DNA of 64,000 nucleotides from contig JBBIOB010000001.1 of assembly GCA_037443565.1 (NCBI GenBank), positions 102,735 through 166,734 on the forward strand, given 5' to 3'. How positions within the stretch are numbered: the first letter of the stretch is position 1; every line of letters begins with the position of its first letter. The stretch is from Fervidifonticultor_A sp037443565. Lineage in GTDB: Bacteria > Sysuimicrobiota > Sysuimicrobiia > Sysuimicrobiales > Humicultoraceae. Positions 17,215 to 25,919 of the stretch are shown in pieces. The notes beneath the pieces were generated by a model. It ran no database searches. It saw only the letters and a list, made by a program, of their open reading frames with translations, and was not told the DNA's origin. The position numbers and the translations under genes were made by a program.

Positions 17215-18588
17215 TTACCGGAGCGGCAGCCCGAGCCGTCGCAGATCTTCCTTGGCCTCGGCGTAGACAGCGTAGTGCTGCGGCGTAGGAGTCAGCGTGT
17301 CCAGATTGTAGCAGTCCTGGAACCGGTACCCTTCGGGCGGGTTGTCCAGGTGCGACTCGTACCGGGCGAGCAGCGTTGTGACGATCTCGTTGGCCTCCCG
17401 CCGGCCGAGCCCCGCGGCCGCGTGGGCTACCTCGCAGGCGAACCGCATCTCCATGGGGCTGTAGTTGTCCAACAGGACGCCCTTCGCCGGATGGACCGTC
17501 TCGATGTTGGCGCCCGAGACGACGTCGGTGATGATGCGGGCCGCGGTCTCGTCGTAGAGCTGCGGCGTGGCGGTGCCCGCGGCGGCGTACCCCAGGTCGA
17601 AGTACGGGAACCGCATGTTGCGGCTCACGGCCTGGCAACCCAGGGCCACGCTGGTCAGCATCTCGCGCGCCGTGGAGTTGGACTGCTGGATGTGGAGCGA
17701 GTACAGTAGGTGGTAGGTGGCGCCGACCAACAGCGGCCCGGCCATGATGTACGCGGCATTGAGCACCGCCGAGCCGATCACCCCTCCGGCGAACCCGCCG
17801 TAGATGGCGCCGGCGGCGAACCCCACGTTGCCGCCGAACGACAGGACGGCGGCCGTCTTGTTCATCACGTTGTAGTCCAGTTTCATCTCCGACAGTGACA
17901 CGATCAACCATCCGTCGGAGGGGCGCAGGCCGTATTCGGAATTCGTGACGGCGAGCACCCCCATCGGCGAGGCCGAGCTGGAGAGCAGGTTGATGATCGG
18001 CAGGCCCGGCCTACCGGCGCGGCGCATGGACTCCCGCCCCAGGCGCACCGACTGGATGGCGGCGTAGATCTCCGACGGCGCGCCCGCCTGCACTGGCATC
18101 CCGCGAATCTGGGTCAGCGCCGGGATGCTCATGGAGTCGGCGTGCGGGATCCGCGCGTAGCCTTCCACCACGGCCGAGGCGATCTCGTCCGACGACACCG
18201 GGATGCCGCCGCCGACATGACACCAGGGAATCTGGGAGTCCTCGGGCCGGCGGGGCCGCATGAACTTCGCCTCTTTGCCTTCGCCCAGCGGACACTGCGT
18301 CGGCGCCAGGTGGATCGCCTCGTCGAGCTCTTCCCGCGAGAAGGTGATGACCCGGTTGGTGTCCGGGCAGTATGCGCCCGTCTCCACCAGGAAGTCGCCG
18401 GCGGCCAGAAAGATCCGATCGGCCAGATCGTCGTCCCAGGGGATGACGACATCCCTGGGTGGCGCGGTGAGCCCATGCTTCTTGATCGCCTTCTGGAGGT
18501 TTGGGACGAACCGCTGCATGTCGAAATCGTCGGGTGCGACGATCGGTCCCATCGCCGCGCGCCGGCAGATCTCCAGGAAGCTCACCAT
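17215..18588 (-). CDS. MtmB-family methylamine:corrinoid methyltransferase lacking pyrrolysine
   Basis: A 457-residue protein collinear with archaeal monomethylamine methyltransferase MtmB, by my memory of that family. Shared landmarks are the GRPG segment at residues 192-195, a glycine-rich region around YGGFAGG, AKGV in the C-terminal third and FQDCYNLDTLTPT near the end. The family's in-frame amber codon for pyrrolysine would fall just after GRPG; here Ile199 stands at about that position and the frame is open throughout. MtmB transfers a methyl from monomethylamine to a corrinoid protein. Without pyrrolysine the substrate is probably different, as with the betaine-acting relatives of MttB. 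The cognate corrinoid protein is encoded next door. Confidence 0.85.
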   Translation of the reverse strand: MVSFLEICRRAAMGPIVAPDDFDMQRFVPNLQKAIKKHGLTAPPRDVVIPWDDDLADRIFLAAGDFLVETGAYCPDTNRVITFSREELDEAIHLAPTQCPLGEGKEAKFMRPRRPEDSQIPWCHVGGGIPVSSDEIASAVVEGYARIPHADSMSIPALTQIRGMPVQAGAPSEIYAAIQSVRLGRESMRRAGRPGLPIINLLSSSASPMGVLAVTNSEYGLRPSDGWLIVSLSEMKLDYNVMNKTAAVLSFGGNVGFAAGAIYGGFAGGVIGSAVLNAAYIMAGPLLVGATYHLLYSLHIQQSNSTAREMLTSVALGCQAVSRNMRFPYFDLGYAAAGTATPQLYDETAARIITDVVSGANIETVHPAKGVLLDNYSPMEMRFACEVAHAAAGLGRREANEIVTTLLARYESHLDNPPEGYRFQDCYNLDTLTPTPQHYAVYAEAKEDLRRLGLPLR

Positions 18589-18609
18589 GGCTGGCTCCTT
18601 TCGTCTCTG

Positions 18610-19542
18610 TCAGGTGCGACGCCTGCGCACCGCCGCGGCGATGAGCCGGATGTGCTCGGGCGTGCTGCCGCAGCAGGCACCGACGATGTTGGCCCCGGCG
18701 TCGAGGATCGCGGGATACGCCCCTGCCATCGCCTGAGGCGACAGGTCGTACACGGTGCGATCGTCCACGATCTTGGGCATCCCGGCGTTGGGATACGCCG
18801 CCAGCCGGCCGGAGGTTACCCCCCGCATCTCCCGGATGATGACCGCGGCGCGGACCGGACCGCCCTCCCCGCAGTTGCAGCCCACGATGTCCGCGCCCGC
18901 GTCGAACAGCAGCCGTGCGACGTCCGTCGGCGTCGAGCCCCACAGCGTCCGGTCTATGCCCTTCCGGGCGCTATACTGGAAGAACATCGTGGCCATCACG
19001 GGCAGGTCGGCGGCGGACTTCGCGGCCTTGATGGCGGTCACGACCTCATCGGGGACCATCATCGTCTCCACGGCGAAGAGGTCTACGCCGCCCTCGGCCA
19101 GCGCAACGGCCTGCTCGGTGAAGTTGGCGCGCATCTCGTCCAGCGAGGTGTCGCCCATTGCCGCGAGCGTGTCGGGGAGATGCCCTGTCGGTCCGATCGA
19201 CCCTGCCACGTACTTCCCCGGTGGGCAGACGGCGCGCGCCAGGCGCGCGGCCATGATGCTCAGGTCGCGCGCCCGTCCCTGCAGCTCGTAGGGCGCCAGC
19301 TTGAGGCGTGTGCCGCCGAACGTATTCGTCTCGACGATGTCGGCGCCGGCGTCGAAGTAGGCCCGGTGAATGCCGGAGACCACCTCGGGGTGGGTTTCGT
19401 TCCACAGCTCCGGGCAGGCGCCATCGACGAGGCCGGCCTCGAACAGCATCGTGCCCATGGCGCCGTCGAGGACCAGCACCTCGGAGGTCAACCGGTCGAG
19501 CAGCTCGCGCCCTCTCGGATGCATATCCCGTCCCTCACTCAA
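18610..19542 (-). CDS. Homocysteine S-methyltransferase-domain protein
   Basis: A 310-residue protein made of the single homocysteine-binding TIM-barrel domain, like the first module of MetH. Zinc-ligand cysteines are seen in GCNCGEGG (Cys224) and GACCGSTPEHI (Cys290 and Cys291), and the DGAMGT start motif is present. It would pass a methyl group from the corrinoid protein to homocysteine or another thiol. It overlaps the activator gene by 8 bp and precedes the MtmB-family gene by 21 bp. Its job may be methionine formation directly from the amine-derived methyl group. Confidence 0.88.
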   Translation of the reverse strand: MSEGRDMHPRGRELLDRLTSEVLVLDGAMGTMLFEAGLVDGACPELWNETHPEVVSGIHRAYFDAGADIVETNTFGGTRLKLAPYELQGRARDLSIMAARLARAVCPPGKYVAGSIGPTGHLPDTLAAMGDTSLDEMRANFTEQAVALAEGGVDLFAVETMMVPDEVVTAIKAAKSAADLPVMATMFFQYSARKGIDRTLWGSTPTDVARLLFDAGADIVGCNCGEGGPVRAAVIIREMRGVTSGRLAAYPNAGMPKIVDDRTVYDLSPQAMAGAYPAILDAGANIVGACCGSTPEHIRLIAAAVRRRRT

Positions 19543-21394
19543 ACCGTAACGCCGTCAGAAACGCGTCCTGGAACTCAGGATGCGTTGCCAGCGAAACGTG
19601 TCTGATCTGTCCGGCCAGCGCGTCGGCGCGCCGGCGCTCGGTCTCGGAGACCAGGGCCATCTGCGCGCCCAGGCCCGCGGCGTTGCCGACGTAGCTCACG
19701 CGGTCGGCCGGCATCCGCGGGATGAGGCCGATTCGAATCGCGCTGCGGATGTTCAGGTAGTTGCCGAATCCGCCGGCCAGCATCAGCTCCGCGAGGTGAT
19801 CCGCGGGTGTGCCGCTCAGGCGCTGCAGCATCGCGAGCCCGCTTCGGATCGCGCCCTTGGCGAGCTGCACCTGGCGGATGTCCGCCTGCGTCAGGACGAT
19901 GTCCCTGCCCGTGGCGCTCTGGGACCCGGGCGCCAGGACAAACGCTGGGAGCCCGTCGGGCAATGTGATGATGCGGCGGCGCAGCGCGTCAGGCACGGCT
20001 CCGGACGGCTCGGGGTGCAGCCGGCCTGTGGCGTCCACGACCCCCGCGTCGAGCAGGCCGGCGATCGCATCGAGGATCCCCGAGCCACACACCCCCAGGG
20101 GTGATCCCGCGCCGATCACGTGGGAATCCACATCCTGCTCGATGCGGACCTGATCGATGGCGCCCCGGGCGGCGCGCATGCCGCACTGGAGCTGTGCACC
20201 TTCCAGCGCGGGTCCCGCAGGAGCCGAGCAGGCCGTCAGGCCGTCCGTGGACGCGAGGACCATCTCGCCGTTCGTGCCGATGTCCACGGCGATCCGGGGT
20301 TCGCGGCTCTCGTCGAGCCGGGTGGACAGGACCATGCCCACGGCATCCGCGCCCACGAAGCCCGCCACGATGGGCAGCAGGAAGATGGGCGTCGGCGGAC
20401 GCAGGCGCAGCCCCACCTCGGCGGCGGTGACTTTGACGCTCCGCCGGACGGCGGGCGCATACGGCGCCTGACCGACATAGGTGGGGTCGATGCCCAGGAA
20501 GAGGTGATGCATCACCGTGTTCCCCACGACGACGCCCTTGTAGATACGATCGCGATCGACGCCGGCCCTGGCGCACGCGTCCTCGATCTGCTCGTTCAGC
20601 ATCCGGATGATACGGGTGTGGAGCTGACGAACGTTCGATGGGCCTTCCTGCGCGAAGGCGATCCGTGACATCAGGTCGCCGCCGAAGGCCGCCTGAGCGT
20701 TGAGGCCGGATGCGGTGGCCGCCACGACCCCGCTCGCCAGATCCACCAGATACCCGACAACCGTCGTCGTGCCGATGTCAAAGGCGATGCCGTAGGCCTC
20801 GGCACGAGTGTCCCCGGGTTCGGCGGCCAGCAGCGTGCGGTTGAAGCGCGCCAGGGTGAAGCCGGCGGGCTGCGATCGCAGCAGCAACGGGATGCGCCGG
20901 AGCGCCTCGAGGGACGCGTCGGCCACCTCCCCCTCGAGGCGGCGCAGCACCGCTTCCAGGTCCGAGTCGGGGCGATCCTCGTCGGACGGTGGCAACGCGG
21001 TGACGAACATCTTGTGCACACCTGAATCCAGGGTGAACCCCGCCGCCGAGCGCAGCGTCCGGGTCTCGGCCAGGATCTGAAACGCGGTCTCTTCGAAGAT
21101 CGGCGCGGCCGCGACCGTCAGATCGCCCCAGGCTTCGGTCTGGCAGGCCAGGCGGTAGCGCTCTCTTACCTCGTCGTCGCCGAGTTGGATCCGGTCGGCC
21201 AGCCCGGCCGGCGGCGGGTTTCCGGCGACGATCTGCACCCGGCAGCTCCGGCAGCGGCCGCGCGCCCCGCAGGTCGCCACGATCTCGCACCCAGCCTGCT
21301 GCGCCGCCTGGAGGATCGTCGTGCCCACGGGCACATGCACCCGGTATCCGTTGGGCGCAAACACGACGGTGACCGTGGTGCCGGTCATGGCCAT
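19535..21394 (-). CDS. Corrinoid-activating ferredoxin/ASKHA ATPase (RACo/RamA-like)
   Basis: A 619-residue reductive activator of corrinoid proteins (DUF4445/ASKHA). An N-terminal plant-type [2Fe-2S] domain has Cys42, Cys48, Cys51 and Cys84. A linker region is followed by an actin-like ATPase fold with GIAFDIGTTTVVGYLVD and AVDIGTNGEMVL. It spends ATP to re-reduce Co(II) corrinoid to Co(I) after accidental oxidation, as RACo does in acetogens. It has no strong ribosome site; the ATG at 21394 or 21388 could be used. Position among corrinoid genes supports the role. Confidence 0.9.
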   Translation of the reverse strand: MAMTGTTVTVVFAPNGYRVHVPVGTTILQAAQQAGCEIVATCGARGRCRSCRVQIVAGNPPPAGLADRIQLGDDEVRERYRLACQTEAWGDLTVAAAPIFEETAFQILAETRTLRSAAGFTLDSGVHKMFVTALPPSDEDRPDSDLEAVLRRLEGEVADASLEALRRIPLLLRSQPAGFTLARFNRTLLAAEPGDTRAEAYGIAFDIGTTTVVGYLVDLASGVVAATASGLNAQAAFGGDLMSRIAFAQEGPSNVRQLHTRIIRMLNEQIEDACARAGVDRDRIYKGVVVGNTVMHHLFLGIDPTYVGQAPYAPAVRRSVKVTAAEVGLRLRPPTPIFLLPIVAGFVGADAVGMVLSTRLDESREPRIAVDIGTNGEMVLASTDGLTACSAPAGPALEGAQLQCGMRAARGAIDQVRIEQDVDSHVIGAGSPLGVCGSGILDAIAGLLDAGVVDATGRLHPEPSGAVPDALRRRIITLPDGLPAFVLAPGSQSATGRDIVLTQADIRQVQLAKGAIRSGLAMLQRLSGTPADHLAELMLAGGFGNYLNIRSAIRIGLIPRMPADRVSYVGNAAGLGAQMALVSETERRRADALAGQIRHVSLATHPEFQDAFLTALRFE

Positions 21395-21418
21395 CGACTC
21401 GGGAGGATCATGGATCGG

Positions 21419-22048
21419 TCAGGCATCAGCACGGGAGGCCGGGATCAGGCCGTAGATCCCGGTGATGGACTTCCGCGGCAGCATCACACATGACTCGGTC
21501 AGGTGCACCGACAGGTCGCCGCCTGCAAACGTCGAGAACAACACTCGCTGCTGGTCCAGGGGCCAGTCCGCAAAGCCCGGCGCTGTGCGCCCGGTCAGGC
21601 GTAGCCCGCGTGCGGCGGCCTCGGCCCGCAGCCTGTCCCGCAGCTGCCCGGTCAGCGCCTCCAGCGCGACCCATCCCGCTGTGTCGAGCAGTAGCCCGTC
21701 GGCGAATTGTTCCTCCGCAATCAACGCCTGTACGCGGCCTTCCAGCGCCGGTCCAATGGTCAGGATGACGAGCACGGCCTCAGTGGCGTCATGGAGGAGC
21801 CGTGCCAGGGCGCGGCTGGTGAACTCGGTCCCGTCGGCCAGGCGCACGCAGCCGTCGGGTTCGGCGCGGCTCACCGGTTCCCGCCGCATCCACCCGCGCG
21901 GCACCACCAGCGCCTCGGCCAGCGATGCCATCCGGCGCGCCGTCTCACTGACGACCGGGGCGATCCTGTCAAGATCCCGGTACTTCTGCAGCCGCAGGAT
22001 GAGATCCGGATCCACGCGCGGCCGTTGGAGGTCCAGATTCTCGACCAT
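21419..22048 (-). CDS. Methionine-synthase B12-reactivation domain protein
   Basis: A 209-residue stand-alone copy of the MetH C-terminal activation domain. The characteristic segment is seen as GFADWPLDQQ followed by LTESCVMLPRKSITGIYG near the C-terminus. In MetH this domain binds AdoMet and methylates the inactive cobalamin. Here it is a separate protein three bases downstream of the pterin-binding methyltransferase. Together with the RACo-like protein, two different reactivation activities are encoded in one operon. Confidence 0.85.
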   Translation of the reverse strand: MVENLDLQRPRVDPDLILRLQKYRDLDRIAPVVSETARRMASLAEALVVPRGWMRREPVSRAEPDGCVRLADGTEFTSRALARLLHDATEAVLVILTIGPALEGRVQALIAEEQFADGLLLDTAGWVALEALTGQLRDRLRAEAAARGLRLTGRTAPGFADWPLDQQRVLFSTFAGGDLSVHLTESCVMLPRKSITGIYGLIPASRADA

Positions 22049-22051
22049 GGC

Positions 22052-22900
22052 TCAGCCTGACGACCGCGGGCCTCCTCCTGCCGCTCTGGCCGCCGGCGGC
22101 GTCTTCATGAAGTCTAACGTCCCGGCGCGCACGCCGGCCAGGTAGCGGCGGCAGAACTCGTCCTGCCCTAGCAGCATCTGGGCCGTGGTCAGGTTGGCCA
22201 TCAGCCTCCGGTCGAGCGGATCGAGGATGAACGCGTCCATGCCGTGCGCCATACACAGGACGAGGAACACCTGATTGATCTGGGCGCGATAGGGCAGCCC
22301 GAACGAGACGTTGCTGAGCCCGCAGATCGTCCGCACCTCGGGAAACCGCGCCTTGATCAGGTCCAGCGCCCCCAGGAAGACCACGGCAGACCGGCTGTCC
22401 GTCGCGATGGGGAACAGCAGCGGGTCGACGAGGATGTCGTGCGGCGGCACCCCGACCGCGGTGAGGCCATCGATCAGCCTGGACGCGAACTCCAGCTTGC
22501 CCGCGGCCGTGGACGGAATCCCCTGGTCGTCCATGCACAGGGCCACGACCTCCGGCTGGAACTCCTGGATCACCGGCAGGAGGGCCGCCCACCGGTCCTG
22601 CTCCAGGTTGATCGAGTCCAGCAGGGCCTTGCCCCGGTGCACCTCGAGGCCCCGGCGCAGCGCGATCGGGTTGGGGCTGTCGATGCTGATCCGCACGTCG
22701 AGGGCGTCCTGGATGGTCCGCACGGCCCACTCCATGCACGCGACCTCGTCCTCCATCAACGTCGCGCAGTTGACATCCACCAGGTGCGCGCCGGCCTCGA
22801 CCTGCCGCCGGGCGAGATCGACGATGGCTGCGGCATCGCGGGCTTCCAGCAGCGGCTGGATCTGCTTGCGGGTGGAGTTGATGAGCTCGCCGACGATCAG
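22052..22900 (-). CDS. Methylcorrinoid:tetrahydrofolate methyltransferase (MtgA/DHPS-like)
   Basis: A 282-residue pterin-binding TIM barrel of the dihydropteroate-synthase/MeTr family. It opens LIVGELINSTRKQI, the usual N-terminus of these enzymes, and has the folate-site phrases DVNCAT, SIDSPN and GLSNVSFGLP. It would move the methyl group from the corrinoid protein to tetrahydrofolate. No ATG, GTG or TTG occurs in frame near this N-terminus. The best start is a CTG at 22900 that overlaps the reductase stop as CTGA. The alternative is an N-terminal extension read through the reductase tail. Confidence 0.85.
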   Translation of the reverse strand: MIVGELINSTRKQIQPLLEARDAAAIVDLARRQVEAGAHLVDVNCATLMEDEVACMEWAVRTIQDALDVRISIDSPNPIALRRGLEVHRGKALLDSINLEQDRWAALLPVIQEFQPEVVALCMDDQGIPSTAAGKLEFASRLIDGLTAVGVPPHDILVDPLLFPIATDSRSAVVFLGALDLIKARFPEVRTICGLSNVSFGLPYRAQINQVFLVLCMAHGMDAFILDPLDRRLMANLTTAQMLLGQDEFCRRYLAGVRAGTLDFMKTPPAARAAGGGPRSSG

Positions 22901-24444
22901 CGTGGCCGGTCCTCCGGATGTCTTCCAGACACCATTTCCAACCTCACCAGTCGCATGCCTCCTCCTTGGAAGTGGGTGACCCAGGAGCAGGTGTTCCGGC
23001 TCTCTTCGGGGACCGGAGGGATCAAGACCTCTTCCAGGTCGGCCAGCCGGCCGGCCTTCCTGGACAGACGGTAGATCCCGTTGTGGATGCACTCCCGATC
23101 GCCGAACTCGCAGATGCCGTCGTGCGTGCCGCCGCACGGTCCGTTCGCCAGTCCCTTCGGACAGGTCTCCGGGCAGACGTACGCGGTGGCCGGGAGCCGG
23201 CAGGAGCCGCACCCCCGGCAGCCGACCAGCGGGCGTTTGATCGCCAGCTCAAGCATGAGCAGGAACCCGTCCGACCCGAACCGGGCGCCGAGCCCCCGGA
23301 CCAAAGGCCCCACCACGCGCGCGCCCGGTGAGCCGTCGTGGAAGGCGAGACGGTCGACCAGGTCCAGCGCGCGGAACCGCAGCGACTCGCCGAGTCTTGG
23401 GCCGATATTGCCGTCGAGCGTGCCCGCATCCAGGTACAGACCGTGCTCGGGCGCGACCTGCGCCTGCCGGTCATCGGCGAATGTCAGCGCCCGCCGCCAG
23501 GCCCTCTGCCAGTCCTCGAGGGTCGGGCATTCCGTCGCGACGCCGTCGACCGTGTCGAGCAGCCGGGCGACCTTCGAATAGGTGTGAAGGCCGCTGATCT
23601 GCGCCCCGGCATAGCCCATCAGACGCGCGCCCACCACCTGCAGCGCCAGACGTCGGTACGCCGCATCCCGGCCACTGTCGGGCGCGCGCGACTCTTCCTC
23701 GAGCTTCTCGGCCAGGTCATTGGTGATCGTCACGCCGGGCAGGCCCACCTGACGGATGCGACGGCACCGGCCGGGCGTGAGGAAGAGCAATCCCGCCAGT
23801 AGCGGGGCGGGATATCCCCGGCCGGCGAGGACCCGGCGCGCCTCCTCAAGCTTGCACATGTCCCAGCCGATCTGCGTGACCAGGAAGTCGGCGCCCGCCC
23901 GCAGCTTCTTGCCTGCCTTGAGGTACTGATTCAGCAGGTCTTCTTCACGGTACTTGAATGGACAGACCGCCGCGGCCAGAAGACAGGCGCCGGAGTGCTG
24001 TCGGGCGGCCCGAAGGGCGTGCACCGAGTCCAGATACCGCACCGGCCGGTCGGCGGGCGGCGCCTTCAGGCCGTCTCCGGTGACGAGCAGGAACGTGTCG
24101 AGCCCCAGCGCTCCGGCCCGCCGCAGGTGCTCCTCCAGGTTGTGCAGGCTGCGATCCTTGCCGGCCAGGTGGACGATCGGCATCGCACCGGAGACCTCCA
24201 GGACCCTGTGGCCGATCGCGACCGGATCGTGGTCGTGGTCGGATCGGCTGCGGTCGGTCAGGGCGAGCGCGGCGATCCTGGGGTCACCTCGGATCGCCTT
24301 TGCCAGGGCAAGGATGGGCGCCACGGCGCCGTCGAAGGGCTCGCTCGCCACCGGCGACGCGTACTCGATCGTGATCGCGAACCGGCCGGCGGCCAGCGCC
24401 GCGCACAAGCGGTGGGTGCCCGCCTGCCGGAGCACGTCGCTCAT
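22897..24444 (-). CDS. metF: Methylenetetrahydrofolate reductase with zinc-binding MetV-type tail
   Basis: A 515-residue fusion. The N-terminal half is a MetF-type TIM barrel (LTDRSRSDHD, LLVTGDG, TQIGWD and GVTITND motifs). The C-terminal part, about residues 415-475, is a MetV-like cysteine domain containing CRGCGSC, CPETCPKGLANGPCGG and CEFGDREC. It interconverts methyl- and methylene-tetrahydrofolate, so a methyl group moved onto folate by the operon can be oxidised for energy or biosynthesis. The start was taken at the ATG at 24444; a TTG at 24483 is possible. It lies about 70 bp after the LuxR-like gene. Confidence 0.9.
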   Translation of the reverse strand: MSDVLRQAGTHRLCAALAAGRFAITIEYASPVASEPFDGAVAPILALAKAIRGDPRIAALALTDRSRSDHDHDPVAIGHRVLEVSGAMPIVHLAGKDRSLHNLEEHLRRAGALGLDTFLLVTGDGLKAPPADRPVRYLDSVHALRAARQHSGACLLAAAVCPFKYREEDLLNQYLKAGKKLRAGADFLVTQIGWDMCKLEEARRVLAGRGYPAPLLAGLLFLTPGRCRRIRQVGLPGVTITNDLAEKLEEESRAPDSGRDAAYRRLALQVVGARLMGYAGAQISGLHTYSKVARLLDTVDGVATECPTLEDWQRAWRRALTFADDRQAQVAPEHGLYLDAGTLDGNIGPRLGESLRFRALDLVDRLAFHDGSPGARVVGPLVRGLGARFGSDGFLLMLELAIKRPLVGCRGCGSCRLPATAYVCPETCPKGLANGPCGGTHDGICEFGDRECIHNGIYRLSRKAGRLADLEEVLIPPVPEESRNTCSWVTHFQGGGMRLVRLEMVSGRHPEDRPR

Positions 24445-24513
24445 CTGGGACGTAACGTACGGAGGGGGCGATACCCGGGGCAATAGCCCGTCCTGGGGGG
24501 ATCGCGGTCCGCG

Positions 24514-25764
24514 TTACTTCTGGAGGTACCGGACCGCCGCTTCTGTGCGCGTGTGGACCTGGAGCTTGTCGAAGATGCTCCGCAGATGGCCGTGAACCGT
24601 CCAGGCACTGATCCCGAGCCGCTGGGCGATCTCCTTGTCCACATATCCCTTGCTCAGGGCCTCGAGAATCTCTTGCTCGCGGGGCGTCAGTTGGGCCATG
24701 GTGCGAGTCTCGTCCCCGGCCGGCGCGTCGAAGAGGCTCTGGAAGTAACGACGGATGCGCTGGGAGACCTGCACCATCCGCATCGTCGGCGCCAAAGGAA
24801 GCCCCAGGGGTTCCAGCAGCAGCCCGGGCGGTCGTCGGCGGAGGATGTACCCGGCGCGCACGCCGCCGAAGGAGAGGAACAGGCGATCGCTGTCGCTGTA
24901 CGTGCCGTAGGTGAACACGGGAAGGTCTGGATGCCGGGTGCGCAGTCCCTCGGCGCACGCGCTTGCGCCGATGCCTGGAAGGTCTCGGTTGAGCAGCACA
25001 AGCGCAGGTCTGACGTCCGAGGTGAGTCGAAGCGCCTCTTCAGCGGCGGCCAGGATCGCGACGGTCAATCCCGGAGGGTGGCGTTCGACGCACGAGGCCA
25101 GCGTGCGGCCCACACCCGGGTCAGCCTCCACGATCCAGACCACGCCTTCACGTGTCGGCTCGGTGCGCCTGCTCAGGCCGTCCGGATTCCCTTCGGGAGT
25201 CGTGACGAGGGTTCCGTAGGTGCAGGCCAGGGGGTCCATCGCCCAGAGGACGGCGACGGTGAGCTCCCGCGGAAACCGCTCCCTGGCCGCCGACCACCCG
25301 GCCGTCAGGATGGTGCGGTAGATCGTGGCCGCCCGCCGCGCCGCGTCTGTTCGCGTTGCGGTCCCCAAAGCGAAGTAGTGGCCTTCACCGTCATGCTCAA
25401 TCCGCGCCGAAAACTCGCCTGGGTGCGCGGGCCTGAGGCCCTCGGTGTACCGGCGCACCAGGAGCCGGCGACTCCAGTACCTGGCCTGATCCCTCACGGC
25501 GGCAGGAGGCGCCGGCGCGATACGCGGCCGGGATTGCGCGATCGCGGCATCCCATCCCCGGGTGAGGATGGCGCGGAAGAGCGCACGTGCGCGCCTCGCC
25601 GCCTCGATGCGCGGCCCCGCGCCGAGCGAGACGGTATGCCGCCGTCCCTGATGCTGGATCTTGACCGACCAGCCCCGCACGCGGAGCAGTCGGCCGCCCC
25701 GGGTGTACGAGTTCCTGAACACCCGTCGGGTCCAGTAGCCGATGCTTGGACTCTGCTTGGACAT
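24514..25764 (-). CDS. LuxR-type regulator with pseudo-receiver and repeated N-terminal domain
   Basis: A 416-residue regulator. Two related N-terminal repeats (residues 10-75 and 97-164) share the pattern YW.RR.(5)YT, a short beta-rich core and an alanine-rich helix ending in ILT.GW. A receiver-like domain follows (about 208-318), but the phosphoacceptor position is Asn259 and the conserved Lys is Arg309, so it is unlikely to be phosphorylated. A canonical LuxR helix-turn-helix ends the protein (residues 357-416). It is the first gene of the corrinoid operon and divergent from the dimethylglycine dehydrogenase genes, so it probably controls one or both. Confidence 0.8.
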   Translation of the reverse strand: MSKQSPSIGYWTRRVFRNSYTRGGRLLRVRGWSVKIQHQGRRHTVSLGAGPRIEAARRARALFRAILTRGWDAAIAQSRPRIAPAPPAAVRDQARYWSRRLLVRRYTEGLRPAHPGEFSARIEHDGEGHYFALGTATRTDAARRAATIYRTILTAGWSAARERFPRELTVAVLWAMDPLACTYGTLVTTPEGNPDGLSRRTEPTREGVVWIVEADPGVGRTLASCVERHPPGLTVAILAAAEEALRLTSDVRPALVLLNRDLPGIGASACAEGLRTRHPDLPVFTYGTYSDSDRLFLSFGGVRAGYILRRRPPGLLLEPLGLPLAPTMRMVQVSQRIRRYFQSLFDAPAGDETRTMAQLTPREQEILEALSKGYVDKEIAQRLGISAWTVHGHLRSIFDKLQVHTRTEAAVRYLQK

Positions 25765-25850
25765 GAACTGGCAGCATCGTACCACATCTCCGCGCCCATC
25801 TGCCCGGCCCGGGGACACCTGGCGGCGCCCCCGGTCCCTTGGACGGGCTA

Positions 25851-25880
25851 TTGTTGCGGCGCGCGGCCTCCCTGTACAGT
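25851..25880 (+). promoter_or_regulatory. Candidate sigma-70 promoter for the flavoprotein operon
   Basis: TTGTTG, an 18-base spacer and TACAGT lie in the 155 bp divergent gap, 39 bp before the GTG of the first dehydrogenase. The match is moderate. No clear promoter was seen on the minus strand for the LuxR-like gene, and no repeat that would mark an operator stood out. Confidence 0.3.
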
Positions 25881-25919
25881 GGGGTGGGTCGAAGGAGTAG
25901 ACGACGCAGAGGAGGATCC

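Noticed and set aside
17215..18588. In-frame amber codon for pyrrolysine
   Set aside because: Looked for because of MtmB similarity. The frame is open to the natural stop, and Ile is at the expected position.
25765..25919. Cobalamin riboswitch ahead of the corrinoid operon
   Set aside because: The divergent gap is only 155 bp and I saw no B12-box-like segment or conserved core.
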